A stretch of DNA of 64,000 bases, taken from assembly GCF_010501065.1 (NCBI RefSeq), contig NZ_QVMM01000002.1, positions 62,001 through 126,000 of the forward strand, written 5' to 3'. This stretch comes from Dysgonomonas sp. 216 (lineage in GTDB: Bacteria; Bacteroidota; Bacteroidia; Bacteroidales; Dysgonomonadaceae). Position numbers and translations under genes: made by a program. Shown here piece by piece: positions 53,728 to 62,511 of the stretch. The notes under the pieces were generated by a model. The model worked only from the letters and a program-made list of their open reading frames with translations. It did no database searches and was not told the DNA's origin. Positions within the stretch are counted from its first letter, which is position 1; every line of letters begins with the position of its first letter.

Positions 53728-54551
53728 TTCATATAAGCCTTAATAATATCCCGTATCGATGATTTTTCGTATTTATTAGGAACAGAATAGTCTATTTTTA
53801 CTTCTTTGTCAATATCAAGTTTCTGATAAGATATCTTTACATCCATTCTCATATCTTTAACTTCTACATTTGCAGTCATCGATGTTGGATATATGTTATT
53901 TGCATCTTTGATAAAATCGTTATACGACCATTGCAAGGTATACAACTTTTCGGGAGAAAAAATCAGTGTAGAGGCAATACGATCCGAGGCATCTATTGCA
54001 AAATTGTAAAGAATTCCCGATTTATCTTTCACCTTAGCCAAATACATTCCCGAAGCAATATCTACATCATAGTTTTTATATTCGTCTTCAGTAATATTTT
54101 GTTGTCCCGGAAGAAACAACGCATTAGTTAGTAACGATTGAAGATTATAGTAGTTGAATACAATTTTGCTGCTTAATCCTGTCATGCTTTCAGCCGCATA
54201 TTTTTTATTGTAGCGGTCTATCATGAATACCGAGTCGGGGGTTAGAGTTAACCGCATAGCCTCGACACCAAGAAAAGGACGTATGGATATTTGAAGGACA
54301 CTATCGCGAACAAGTTTCATAAAACTTCCCGTTTTAAATCCCTTTTTAGAATTTGCAGCCTGAAACTCAATATCCACTTTTCCGCTGATCGCTTTATATC
54401 TTAACTCTTCGTTAAGGACGTCCGATATAAGCTGTTTTTTTGATTTTGACTCTAAACTGCCGCTACTGCCTACAATCGCTTTTTTTGAACCACAGGCTGT
54501 AACCATAAGTAGCAGCAAAACAAATGCCGATGCTTTTATAATATTTCTCAT
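53724..54551 (-). CDS. DUF4292 lipoprotein
   Basis: A 275-residue lipoprotein (lipobox MVTAC, cysteine 20, with GSKK after). The mature domain resembles DUF4292 and is LolA/LolB-like in outline: DIEFQAANSKKGFKTGSFMKL, ISIRPFLGVEAMRLTLTPDSV and a long beta-rich region. The gene order TPR-DUF4292-EnvC is typical of Bacteroidetes. A role in lipoprotein or envelope handling is plausible but not shown. Confidence 0.85.
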   Translation of the reverse strand: MRNIIKASAFVLLLLMVTACGSKKAIVGSSGSLESKSKKQLISDVLNEELRYKAISGKVDIEFQAANSKKGFKTGSFMKLVRDSVLQISIRPFLGVEAMRLTLTPDSVFMIDRYNKKYAAESMTGLSSKIVFNYYNLQSLLTNALFLPGQQNITEDEYKNYDVDIASGMYLAKVKDKSGILYNFAIDASDRIASTLIFSPEKLYTLQWSYNDFIKDANNIYPTSMTANVEVKDMRMDVKISYQKLDIDKEVKIDYSVPNKYEKSSIRDIIKAYMK

Positions 54552-54557
54552 AAATTT

Positions 54558-56303
54558 TTATTCTGCTATATAAGTTTTTGTTTCTATTTTGCGGTCAAGA
54601 GTTGTCGAATCACTGTCTCCTTTTTCTTTTGCTTTTATCCAATATTCAAGAGCTTCTTCCTGATTATTTAATTTATAAAGCACATCGCCATAATGTTCAA
54701 GAACTTCCGAGCTTGTTTCCTTCTCCTTTTCTTCACTATATTTAACTGCGTTCTGTAAGTATATTTTCGAGGTAACATAATCGCCCTGCACAAACATAAT
54801 CCAACCATAAGTGTCGAGATAAGTCGGATTTGTAGGTTCGGCTTTAACTGTTACGCTACTCATTTTTTCGGCTTTTTCGAGATTCTTTTTCTCAATTGCC
54901 AGAAAATAACTGTAGTTATTAAGTACCCCCAAATTTTGAGGGTTATATTTTAATGCTTTTTCATACTCGATGTACGAACTGTCTTTTTTGTCCAATTCGT
55001 GGTAAAGGCTGCCTATGAGACTGTGAAATTCTGATAATAGCATAGGGTTTCCTACTTGTTCTCCTAAAACAGCTCCTTCACGCAACGATTTCATTGCGCT
55101 GTTATATTCTTTTTTCTGATAATGGCCTACTCCTAAATAAAAATAAAAGAGAGGTTCTTCGGGTAAATATGAAATAGCTGTTTCGCATATTTTTATTTGT
55201 TCGTCCAAACTGTCGTTTGGTACCGATTTCAGGAGTTGTTCCCATGCAAACGGATTGGTAGGATTGGCTTCGGCAAATATTTGAAACTGAAAATGTGCAT
55301 CCGAATTTTTTCCTTGTTGCATTAATAAATTACCAAACATAAAGTTTAGTTTCGGTTCTTGCGGGTTTTCTACCAATAGTGTGTCGAACAGAATATTAGC
55401 TTCCTTGGTGTCTCCATCTTTTTCCTGTAATACTCCAACGTATTGTCCTAAAATAGTTAGTTTGGTATCTATATCGAGTTTACGGTTTAGCAAAGCCGAA
55501 TACATTTCTTTTTGGGCTGCCTCCTTATTATTTATTTTCTCGTAATAATTTGCAAGTGCCGCTATCAGATAAGGATCATCTGAATCTAGGGCCTGTCCTT
55601 TTTGGTATATATCAAAAGCCTCGGTTGTTTTATTATCTTGTAAATAAATATTTCCTAACAATATGTAGTATCTTATTTGTTCGGGATATTTGTCAATATA
55701 TTTTTGTATTTCGGCATATCCTTCTTCTTTACGATCGAGTGCAGAATATAATTGAAATTTTTGCAGGCTGATTTTTTCATTCATACCAACCAACTCTTCT
55801 AAATTGTCGAGTGCTTTTATCGCATTATCGAAGTCTCCGTTTAAGCGATAGGCTTCAGCCAAATACAAATAAAGTTCATACTTGTCGGGGTTTACCGATG
55901 TTAAGTATTTGTATCTGTCAATTGCTTCGGTATATTTTTGAAACTCGAGACACATTGTAGCTAAAGCTTCGTTGTAATAAAAATTTTGAGGATCGTAGGA
56001 TACTGCTTTTTTATAAAAGTCAAGTGCTTTACTTTTTTCGTCTAACGATACGTAAAAATTGCCAAGCTCATAAAGAACCGTTGCATTTGTTGAATCTATC
56101 TGTAAACAATAATTGAGTAAATCGAAAGCTTCGTCATACCTTTCAGCTGTTTTAGCTATCAGGGCATCGTAAAAATAGTAATCGAATTTGCGTTGTTCTT
56201 CGGTTGTCAATTTTACTTTCCCCGATTGGGCAAGAGTTGCTTCTCCGACACAAAAGAAAAGTAAAAAGGAAGCCAGGCTTATATGTATAATCTTTCTCAG
56301 CAT
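54558..56303 (-). CDS. TPR-repeat exported protein
   Basis: A 581-residue protein with a signal peptide (MLRKIIHISLASFLLFFCVG, cleavage near TLAQ). It consists mainly of about 12 TPR units (for example ALDFYKKAVSYDPQNFYYNEA, AFDIYQKGQALDSDDPYLIAA). The ATG at 56303 was chosen because the signal peptide begins there; a TTG at 56366 would overlap the dut gene. It forms a unit with dut, DUF4292 and EnvC and probably serves as a periplasmic scaffold. Confidence 0.87.
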   Translation of the reverse strand: MLRKIIHISLASFLLFFCVGEATLAQSGKVKLTTEEQRKFDYYFYDALIAKTAERYDEAFDLLNYCLQIDSTNATVLYELGNFYVSLDEKSKALDFYKKAVSYDPQNFYYNEALATMCLEFQKYTEAIDRYKYLTSVNPDKYELYLYLAEAYRLNGDFDNAIKALDNLEELVGMNEKISLQKFQLYSALDRKEEGYAEIQKYIDKYPEQIRYYILLGNIYLQDNKTTEAFDIYQKGQALDSDDPYLIAALANYYEKINNKEAAQKEMYSALLNRKLDIDTKLTILGQYVGVLQEKDGDTKEANILFDTLLVENPQEPKLNFMFGNLLMQQGKNSDAHFQFQIFAEANPTNPFAWEQLLKSVPNDSLDEQIKICETAISYLPEEPLFYFYLGVGHYQKKEYNSAMKSLREGAVLGEQVGNPMLLSEFHSLIGSLYHELDKKDSSYIEYEKALKYNPQNLGVLNNYSYFLAIEKKNLEKAEKMSSVTVKAEPTNPTYLDTYGWIMFVQGDYVTSKIYLQNAVKYSEEKEKETSSEVLEHYGDVLYKLNNQEEALEYWIKAKEKGDSDSTTLDRKIETKTYIAE

Positions 56304-56346
56304 AAAATTTGTTGTTTTGTTAAGGAAAACCTCGAAAGTAAAAATA

Positions 56347-56778
56347 TTACTTTCCGGTATGCCCAAAGCCTCCCGCTCCGCGCTCAGTGTCGCTAATGGA
56401 TTCTACTTCAACCCATTCGGCTTGCTCATGGGCTGCTATAACCATTTGGCAAATACGTTCTCCGTTTTTTATAACAAAATCAGTATCGGATAAGTTGACA
56501 AGTATAACTCTAATTTCGCCACGGTAATCGGCATCAATTGTTCCGGGTGTATTTAAAACTGTTATTCCATGTTTTATTGCCAAACCACTGCGAGGTCTTA
56601 CCTGAGCCTCGTATCCTTCGGGTAATTCGATAAACAATCCTGTAGAAACAAGAACCCTTTGTAAAGGTTTCAGTATTATATCTTCATCTATATTTGCTCT
56701 TAAATCGACACCTGCCGAATATTTTGTTGCATATTGGGGTAGGGGATGATTCGATTTATTGATAATTTTTATTTTCAT
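56347..56778 (-). CDS. dut: dUTP diphosphatase
   Basis: Hydrolyses dUTP to dUMP, keeping uracil out of DNA and supplying dTMP synthesis. The 143-residue trimeric enzyme shows all five motifs: [42 protein letters not shown] and the C-terminal [11 protein letters not shown] loop that closes on the active site. It opens the minus-strand unit of seven genes. Confidence 0.96.
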   Translation of the reverse strand: MKIKIINKSNHPLPQYATKYSAGVDLRANIDEDIILKPLQRVLVSTGLFIELPEGYEAQVRPRSGLAIKHGITVLNTPGTIDADYRGEIRVILVNLSDTDFVIKNGERICQMVIAAHEQAEWVEVESISDTERGAGGFGHTGK

Positions 56779-57247
56779 ACTAAATAATTTGCTTGGTATA
56801 CTATTAACTTGCGAAAATAATGAATTCTTTGCAATGAGTTTAACAAATTGATAAAAATTAAGACCTTAGCCATTCTTCCTTTTTTAATATTTAAGTGCGA
56901 TTTCTGGTAAAACCTTATGGGGTATTATCGCCCTTTATCTTAACTACCCCCTGTTCACATTGTATTATTCTCCGTTATTTAAGCATATTTATGCTTTAAA
57001 ATTACAAATTTCGATTGTTTATTGGCAATATAAAACTCTATGTAAGAGACTTTGCCTTAAATGTATTTGTTACATATACAGCGTGTTACTGATTTAATGG
57101 GCTGTGTAAAAACTATATCATGAACTTTATCCCTTCATTTTCACATTTTCATGGTCTAATTTTACATCCGAGCTCTTTATTTATTTCGTATTAATTTTTT
57201 GAGATAAACTGCCTCGCAAAAATTTCTTTTCTACTTTAGGTGAAAAC
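56779..57247. other. Gap between dut and the structured elements
   Basis: AT-rich sequence with no credible gene on either strand. It should contain the promoter of the dut unit (minus strand). Nothing else recognised. Confidence 0.4.
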
Positions 57248-57290
57248 TGATATTGCATTCTATGAATAAATCTTGCTGAATGCAATATCA
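57248..57290. repeat. Perfect 13-base inverted repeat
   Basis: TGATATTGCATTC and GAATGCAATATCA separated by 17 bases, 35 bases upstream of element B. It could be a regulator operator or a hairpin at the 5' end of a transcript. No T tract follows, so it is not an intrinsic terminator. Confidence 0.6.
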
Positions 57291-57324
57291 GGAAAGAGAA
57301 TAAGAAAGAGGCATAAACTATTTT

Positions 57325-57400
57325 GGCTAAAGCAGCAATAGATATTCTAGGTAATGAGGCAGAAGCAAAGTACCCCCTCACACTTTCTTCTGCCTTTTTT
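57325..57400 (+). ncRNA. Repeated structured element, copy B (possible small RNA)
   Basis: GGCTAAAGCAGCAATA, then CTAGGTAATGAGG, then a GGCAGAAG/CTTCTGCC stem (57358-57394) and six T. The loop contains CCCTCA, which can pair with TGAGG before the stem. Copy A at 27541 shares the CTAGGTAAT block and 5' block, though the stem bases differ slightly. Confidence 0.5.
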
Positions 57401-57470
57401 CTAAAAAACGATTGCAAAGCAAATTATATAATGAAAAAGAATTGAATCTGGATACTATGAAAATACATAT

Positions 57471-57548
57471 CTAAAAAGCAGCAATAGATACGTTGTTTAA
57501 GGTTATCAGGGCAAAAGTTATTTCCACACAACTTTTGCCTCTTTTTTT
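57471..57548 (+). ncRNA. Repeated structured element, copy C (possible small RNA or leader)
   Basis: CTAAAAAGCAGCAATAGATA, then AAGGTTATCAGG, then the stem GGCAAAAGTT/AACTTTTGCC (57510-57539) and a run of seven T. It ends about 35 bases before the first gene of the metal-efflux unit, so it could also be a transcription attenuator for that unit. Confidence 0.5.
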
Positions 57549-57582
57549 GGTTTTTAAATATTTACGTCTTACATTTGTGGCA

Positions 57583-57987
57583 ATGTTTCGGAATATGTCC
57601 ATATCGTTTATTTTTGTAGCTATCGCAATGCTAATAGCACATGCTGCAATTCCTCATCATGACCATGGGGATAGGATATGTTTCGAAAAAGAACAAACCG
57701 CAGATTCGCATTCGCACAGTAAAGAAAACCAAAAAGGTAAGTCGGATAGTTGTTGCCAGCTTGATAAACAAGATGTTATTCGTAAGAATAATGAGGAGTT
57801 TAAAGTGAATGACTGCCATAACGGATTGATGTGCGATTATCATTTTCCGCCTATACTGTTGTTTTTGGGCGATTTCTTTTGTTTATCTCCTGCTCCGCCC
57901 GAGATATTGAACAAACCTTATTTAAATCTGTACGCTTCGGCATGTTTATATGCTGACAATTCGTATCGCGGGCCTCCACAAGCTTAG
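57583..57987 (+). CDS. Small His/Cys-rich membrane protein of the efflux unit
   Basis: A 134-residue protein with an N-terminal hydrophobic segment (about 5-21) followed by IPHHDHGDRICFEKEQ, a probable metal-binding site, and a His/Ser-rich region. Later segments keep cysteines (DSCCQLD, DCHNGLMCDYHFPP). It resembles DUF6769-type proteins that precede metal-efflux genes in Bacteroidetes. The ATG at 57583 was chosen, because an earlier TTG start would lie within element C. It may bind or sense the exported metal in the periplasm. Function inferred. Confidence 0.65.
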   Translation: MFRNMSISFIFVAIAMLIAHAAIPHHDHGDRICFEKEQTADSHSHSKENQKGKSDSCCQLDKQDVIRKNNEEFKVNDCHNGLMCDYHFPPILLFLGDFFCLSPAPPEILNKPYLNLYASACLYADNSYRGPPQA

Positions 57988-58084
57988 TCCCTTCATTGTT
58001 GTATTTGCGAATAGTAAATACAAAATCATTTAACAATCATTTTTTATCTGTTATTCGAAAGAATGACCTTTACACACATTTTAT

Positions 58085-59383
58085 ATGAAAGCATTATTAT
58101 ATGTTTTGATGTGTGCTTCGATATTTTATTTATCAGCTTGTGGAAAAAAAGGAAGCACTACAGAAAACAATAAAATAGAAACTACAGAACATTCTCATAA
58201 TCACGAGCATGGAGAAGAATGTACTCATGAACATAATGAACCCGAGGAGCATAGCCATGAAGATGAATGCGACGGACACGATCATAATCACGACCATGAG
58301 CATTCGGTAGTTTCAGAATCGCAAGCTCACGAACACGGAGACAATGAAAATATAATTATGTTCACTTCGGAACAGGCTCGGAACCTGATCGAATTCGAAA
58401 TTGAAACCATAAAGCCGCAAACTTTTTACCAGATACTTAAAACCAGCGGACAAGTTTTATCGGCACCCGGCGACGAATCGCAAATAGTTGCAACAACAAG
58501 TGGAATATTGGAAATAGCTAATCTTAATTTGGTGGAAGGATTATCCGTAAATTCCGGTCAGCAATTATTTCGTATTTCAGGAAAAAATCTTTCCGAAAAC
58601 AATCCTTTGACGCGGGTAAGTGAGGCAAAATCGGTATACGAAAATGCGAAAACGGAATATGAAAGGGCGTTGGAGCTTATAAAGGATAATATTATATCGC
58701 AACGCGATTTTCAGCAAATAAAACTCAGTTACGATCAGGCTAAACTTAATTACGAAACTATTTCGGCAGGAATGTCAGGAAATTCAAAAGCGATAACCTC
58801 GCCTATGAAAGGTTTTGTAAAAAGTATAGTGGCGCAACCGGGACAATATGTCGAAACCGGACAGCTTTTAGCAACCGTAACCCAAAGCAAAAGGTTGGTA
58901 TTAAGAGCCGACGTGTCGCAACGTTACCTTTCGCAAGCTAAGTATGTACAAACAGCATCTTTTACAACTCCTTATGATAACAAAACGTATGAATTGAGTG
59001 ACTTGAACGGACGTTTGATGTCGGTAGGCAGAAGTACAGACAATAATACATTTTATACGCCCGTTAGTTTCGAATTCGATAATAAAGGAAATATTATCGA
59101 AGGTTCATTCGTTGAGGTGTACCTTAAATCGCAGCTAGTAACAGATGCGATAGTAGTACCAATATCTGCTTTGATTGAAGAACAGGGACACTTCTTTGTA
59201 TTTGTACAATGTGTTCACGAAGGTGAATACGAGAAGAAAGAAGTGAGGATTGGTGCTTCGGACGGAATAAACCATCAGATTCTTGGTGGGCTTAATGTTG
59301 GGGAAAAAGTAGTAACGAAAGGTGCATTTGCAGTTAAACTGGCGTCAATGTCGGGCGAAGTGCCACATGGACATCAACATTAA
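58085..59383 (+). CDS. CzcB/CusB-like efflux periplasmic adaptor with His-rich N-terminus
   Basis: A 432-residue membrane-fusion protein that joins the RND pump to the outer-membrane channel. The signal has a lipobox (FYLSAC, cysteine 19). Residues about 34-85 carry some 18 histidines with many D and E, a metal-binding tail. The hairpin and lipoyl/barrel parts follow: TTSGILEIANLNLVEGLSV, a coiled coil (SEAKSVYENAKTEYERAL) and AITSPMKGFVKSIVAQPGQ, with the beta-barrel VVPISALIEEQGHFFVFVQ. The pump gene follows after 14 bases. Confidence 0.9.
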   Translation: MKALLYVLMCASIFYLSACGKKGSTTENNKIETTEHSHNHEHGEECTHEHNEPEEHSHEDECDGHDHNHDHEHSVVSESQAHEHGDNENIIMFTSEQARNLIEFEIETIKPQTFYQILKTSGQVLSAPGDESQIVATTSGILEIANLNLVEGLSVNSGQQLFRISGKNLSENNPLTRVSEAKSVYENAKTEYERALELIKDNIISQRDFQQIKLSYDQAKLNYETISAGMSGNSKAITSPMKGFVKSIVAQPGQYVETGQLLATVTQSKRLVLRADVSQRYLSQAKYVQTASFTTPYDNKTYELSDLNGRLMSVGRSTDNNTFYTPVSFEFDNKGNIIEGSFVEVYLKSQLVTDAIVVPISALIEEQGHFFVFVQCVHEGEYEKKEVRIGASDGINHQILGGLNVGEKVVTKGAFAVKLASMSGEVPHGHQH

Positions 59384-59397
59384 TTATACATACAGTC

Positions 59398-62300
59398 ATG
59401 CTGAACAAAATAATAGATTTTTCGCTGCATAACCGTATGTTGGTTGTGTTGTCATCAATACTACTGTTACTGGTGGGAACGTACATTACCATAAATATGG
59501 AAGTAGATGTGTTCCCCGATTTAAATGCTCCAACTGTAGTAGTAATGACCGAAGCAAACGGAATGGCTCCCGAAGAGGTTGAGCGTTTGGTAACCTTCCC
59601 TATCGAAACATCGGTAAATGGGGCAACAAATGTTCGCCGTGTGCGTAGTTCCTCAACTACAGGATTTTCGGTGGTTTGGGTCGAATTCGATTGGGGTACG
59701 GATATATATAAAGCCCGGCAGATTGTGAGTGAAAAGATAGCCGGATTAGGAGAGCAATTGCCTTCAAATGCGGGGACTCCTACTTTGGGGCCGCAATCGA
59801 GTATTTTGGGCGAGGTGCTTTTCATAGGCCTTACGGCCGACAGCACTTCGTTACAGGATTTGCGAACGCTTGCCGATTGGACAATACGTCCGCGTCTTTT
59901 AGCTACAGGAGGCGTTGCCCAAGTATCGGTAATAGGAGGCGAGATAAAGGAGTATCAGATATTGCTCGACCCTGCCCGAATGCGTTTACACGGTATATCG
60001 ATAGAGGACGTTGAAGGGGTTGCACAGGATATGAATCTGAATGCTTCGGGTGGAATTTTATACGAATATGGAAATGAGTATATAATACGGGGTATAGTTT
60101 CGACAAACGATGTGGAAGAAATAGGCAAAACTGTTGTTGTGAACCGTAATTCCTATCCGGTATTGTTGAGCGATGTTGCCGATATTAAGATAGGGAACAA
60201 ATCGCCTAAGTTGGGGCTTGCCAGCGAGAAGGGGCAACCTGCAGTTTTACTTACTGTAACTAAACAACCTAATACAAATACGTTGGAATTGACCGGGCAG
60301 TTAGAACATGCTGTTGACGATTTGAAAAAGAGTTTGCCCGAAGATGTGCACATGAGTACTGATATTTTTCGGCAATCCCGATTTATCGAAAATTCTATAT
60401 CAAATATTCAAAAAGCTCTTATCGAAGGCTCTATATTTGTTGTAATCGTTCTTTTCTTTTTCCTTATGAGTTGGCGTACCACTGGTATTTCGTTAATAGC
60501 CATGCCTTTGTCGCTTATTGTAGCTGTTCTTGTATTACGGGCAATGGGACTCACGCTGAATACCATGAGTTTGGGAGGAATGGCAATTGCAATCGGGTCG
60601 CTGGTTGATGATGCGATAATTGATGTCGAAAACGTATTCAAGCGTCTTAGGGAAAATCATGCTAAGCCCGAAAAAGAACGCACACCAACTTTAACCGTTA
60701 TATTCAATAGTTCGGTCGAGATAAGGTCGTCTATCGTAAAAGCAACTCTGATAACTATTGTAACTTTTATTCCCTTATTCTTTTTAAGCGGAATGGAAGG
60801 GCGTATGCTTCGTCCTTTGGGCATATCGTTTGTTGTATCGTTATTTGCATCGCTTCTTGTGGCATTAACTCTTACGCCCGTTTTATGCAAATATCTGTTA
60901 GCTAACAATAAGATGCTGGATAAACATGAGAAAGAACCTTGGTTGTCGCGAAAACTCAAGTACGGCTATAGAATATTGCTCGAAAAAGCTTTATGTCATA
61001 AAAAACTATTGATAGGAATTTCTGCAGGAGTATTTGTTGTAACGATAGCAACCCTGCCTTTTATCGGAAGAAGTTTTCTTCCGACATTTAACGAGGGCTC
61101 TTTCACTATAACTGCTACAACTATTCCGGGTATATCGCTTGACGAATCGGACAAAATGGCTCAGATAGTGGAAAAATCGTTAATGGAGATACCCGAAGTT
61201 ATTACTGTGGGTAGGAAAACAGGACGTGCCGAACTTGATGAACACTCTTTTGGCACTAACACCTCGGAAATAGAGGTTCCGTTTGAACTTAAAGACCGTT
61301 CTTTTGATGAGCTTTTGTCGGATATAAGGCACAGATTATCGCATGTAAGTGGAATGAATTTCGAGATAGGACAACCTATATCGCATCGTATCGACCACAT
61401 GTTATCCGGAACAAAGGCGAATATTGCAATCAAATTGTTTGGAGACGATCTCAACCTGTTATATGCAACTGCAAACCAGATTAAATCGGCTATATCGGGG
61501 ATCGATGGTGTTGCTGATTTGAATGTTGAGCAACTTATCGAATCGCCACAACTCCAGATAAAACCAAAACGAGAGATACTTGCAAAGTATGGTATTCCCA
61601 TAAATGAATTTACCAATTTTGTAAATACGGCATTTTCGGGAAGGGTTGTATCGCAAGTAAATGAAGAGGGGCGTATGTTCGACCTTACTCTGAAAGCAAA
61701 TGACGATACACGCCTTAATATGGAGTCGATAGGGAACCTTATGCTGGATGCCCATATCGAGGGAGACGAACGATTAAAGAAAGTACCACTCAGTTATGTA
61801 GCAGATATAGTGTCGTCAAGTGGGCCTAATACAATTAACAGAGAAAATGTACAACGTAAGATTGTAATTTCGGCCAATGTAGCGGGGCGCGATTTGCAAG
61901 GTGTTGTTCAGGATATCCAAAAAAGGATAGACAGCGAAATAAAGCTACCCGAAGGATATCATATTCTGTATGGAGGACAATTTGAAAGTGCAGCAGCAGC
62001 TTCACGGACGCTTATAATAGCCTCGATATTTGCTATTGTGGTAATATTCGGATTATTGTATCAGGAGTTCAAAAGTTCCAAAATGGCTATTCTGGTTCTT
62101 ATCAACCTTCCGTTAGCATTAATAGGGGGAGTGGCAATGATATGGTTAACCTCGGGGGTAATGAGTATACCGTCTATTATTGGGTTTATCTCTTTATTTG
62201 GTATAGCAACACGTAATGGTATATTATTGGTATCTCACTACGAACAGTTATTGAGAGAGGGCCACGACCTATACCATACGCTTATTCAAGGCTCTATTGA

Positions 62301-62511
62301 CAGGTTAAATCCTATACTTATGACTGCTTTATGTTCGGCTTTGGCATTAATACCTCTTGCCATGGGAGGCGATTTGCCGGGAAACGAAATACAGAGTCCT
62401 ATGGCACAAGTGATTTTGGGGGGACTTATAACCTCTACTCTTCTTAATGGTTTTATAATACCGATTATATATTCACTTATTAAAAGCCGTAAAACAGCAG
62501 ATAAGATATGA
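59398..62511 (+). CDS. Heavy-metal efflux RND pump (CzcA/CusA family)
   Basis: A 1037-residue inner-membrane proton antiporter with 12 membrane helices. It starts MLNKIIDFSLHNRMLVV, then the porter-domain opening VDVFPDLNAPTVVVMTEANG. Helix 4 carries GGMAIAIGSLVDDAIIDVEN, i.e. AIG-x3-DDA-x3-VEN. In the Nies HME-RND scheme I recall this as the HME5 type, of uncertain substrate; the DFG-x3-DGA form would point to Czc-type divalent metals and AIG-x3-DAA to Cu/Ag. The metal therefore remains open. The C-terminal half repeats the fold. The stop overlaps the next gene by 4 bases. Confidence 0.92.
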   Translation: MLNKIIDFSLHNRMLVVLSSILLLLVGTYITINMEVDVFPDLNAPTVVVMTEANGMAPEEVERLVTFPIETSVNGATNVRRVRSSSTTGFSVVWVEFDWGTDIYKARQIVSEKIAGLGEQLPSNAGTPTLGPQSSILGEVLFIGLTADSTSLQDLRTLADWTIRPRLLATGGVAQVSVIGGEIKEYQILLDPARMRLHGISIEDVEGVAQDMNLNASGGILYEYGNEYIIRGIVSTNDVEEIGKTVVVNRNSYPVLLSDVADIKIGNKSPKLGLASEKGQPAVLLTVTKQPNTNTLELTGQLEHAVDDLKKSLPEDVHMSTDIFRQSRFIENSISNIQKALIEGSIFVVIVLFFFLMSWRTTGISLIAMPLSLIVAVLVLRAMGLTLNTMSLGGMAIAIGSLVDDAIIDVENVFKRLRENHAKPEKERTPTLTVIFNSSVEIRSSIVKATLITIVTFIPLFFLSGMEGRMLRPLGISFVVSLFASLLVALTLTPVLCKYLLANNKMLDKHEKEPWLSRKLKYGYRILLEKALCHKKLLIGISAGVFVVTIATLPFIGRSFLPTFNEGSFTITATTIPGISLDESDKMAQIVEKSLMEIPEVITVGRKTGRAELDEHSFGTNTSEIEVPFELKDRSFDELLSDIRHRLSHVSGMNFEIGQPISHRIDHMLSGTKANIAIKLFGDDLNLLYATANQIKSAISGIDGVADLNVEQLIESPQLQIKPKREILAKYGIPINEFTNFVNTAFSGRVVSQVNEEGRMFDLTLKANDDTRLNMESIGNLMLDAHIEGDERLKKVPLSYVADIVSSSGPNTINRENVQRKIVISANVAGRDLQGVVQDIQKRIDSEIKLPEGYHILYGGQFESAAAASRTLIIASIFAIVVIFGLLYQEFKSSKMAILVLINLPLALIGGVAMIWLTSGVMSIPSIIGFISLFGIATRNGILLVSHYEQLLREGHDLYHTLIQGSIDRLNPILMTALCSALALIPLAMGGDLPGNEIQSPMAQVILGGLITSTLLNGFIIPIIYSLIKSRKTADKI

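Noticed and set aside
57181..57417. 78-codon minus-strand frame
   Set aside because: It runs through the inverted repeat and element B, whose structure explains the sequence better; the product looks random.
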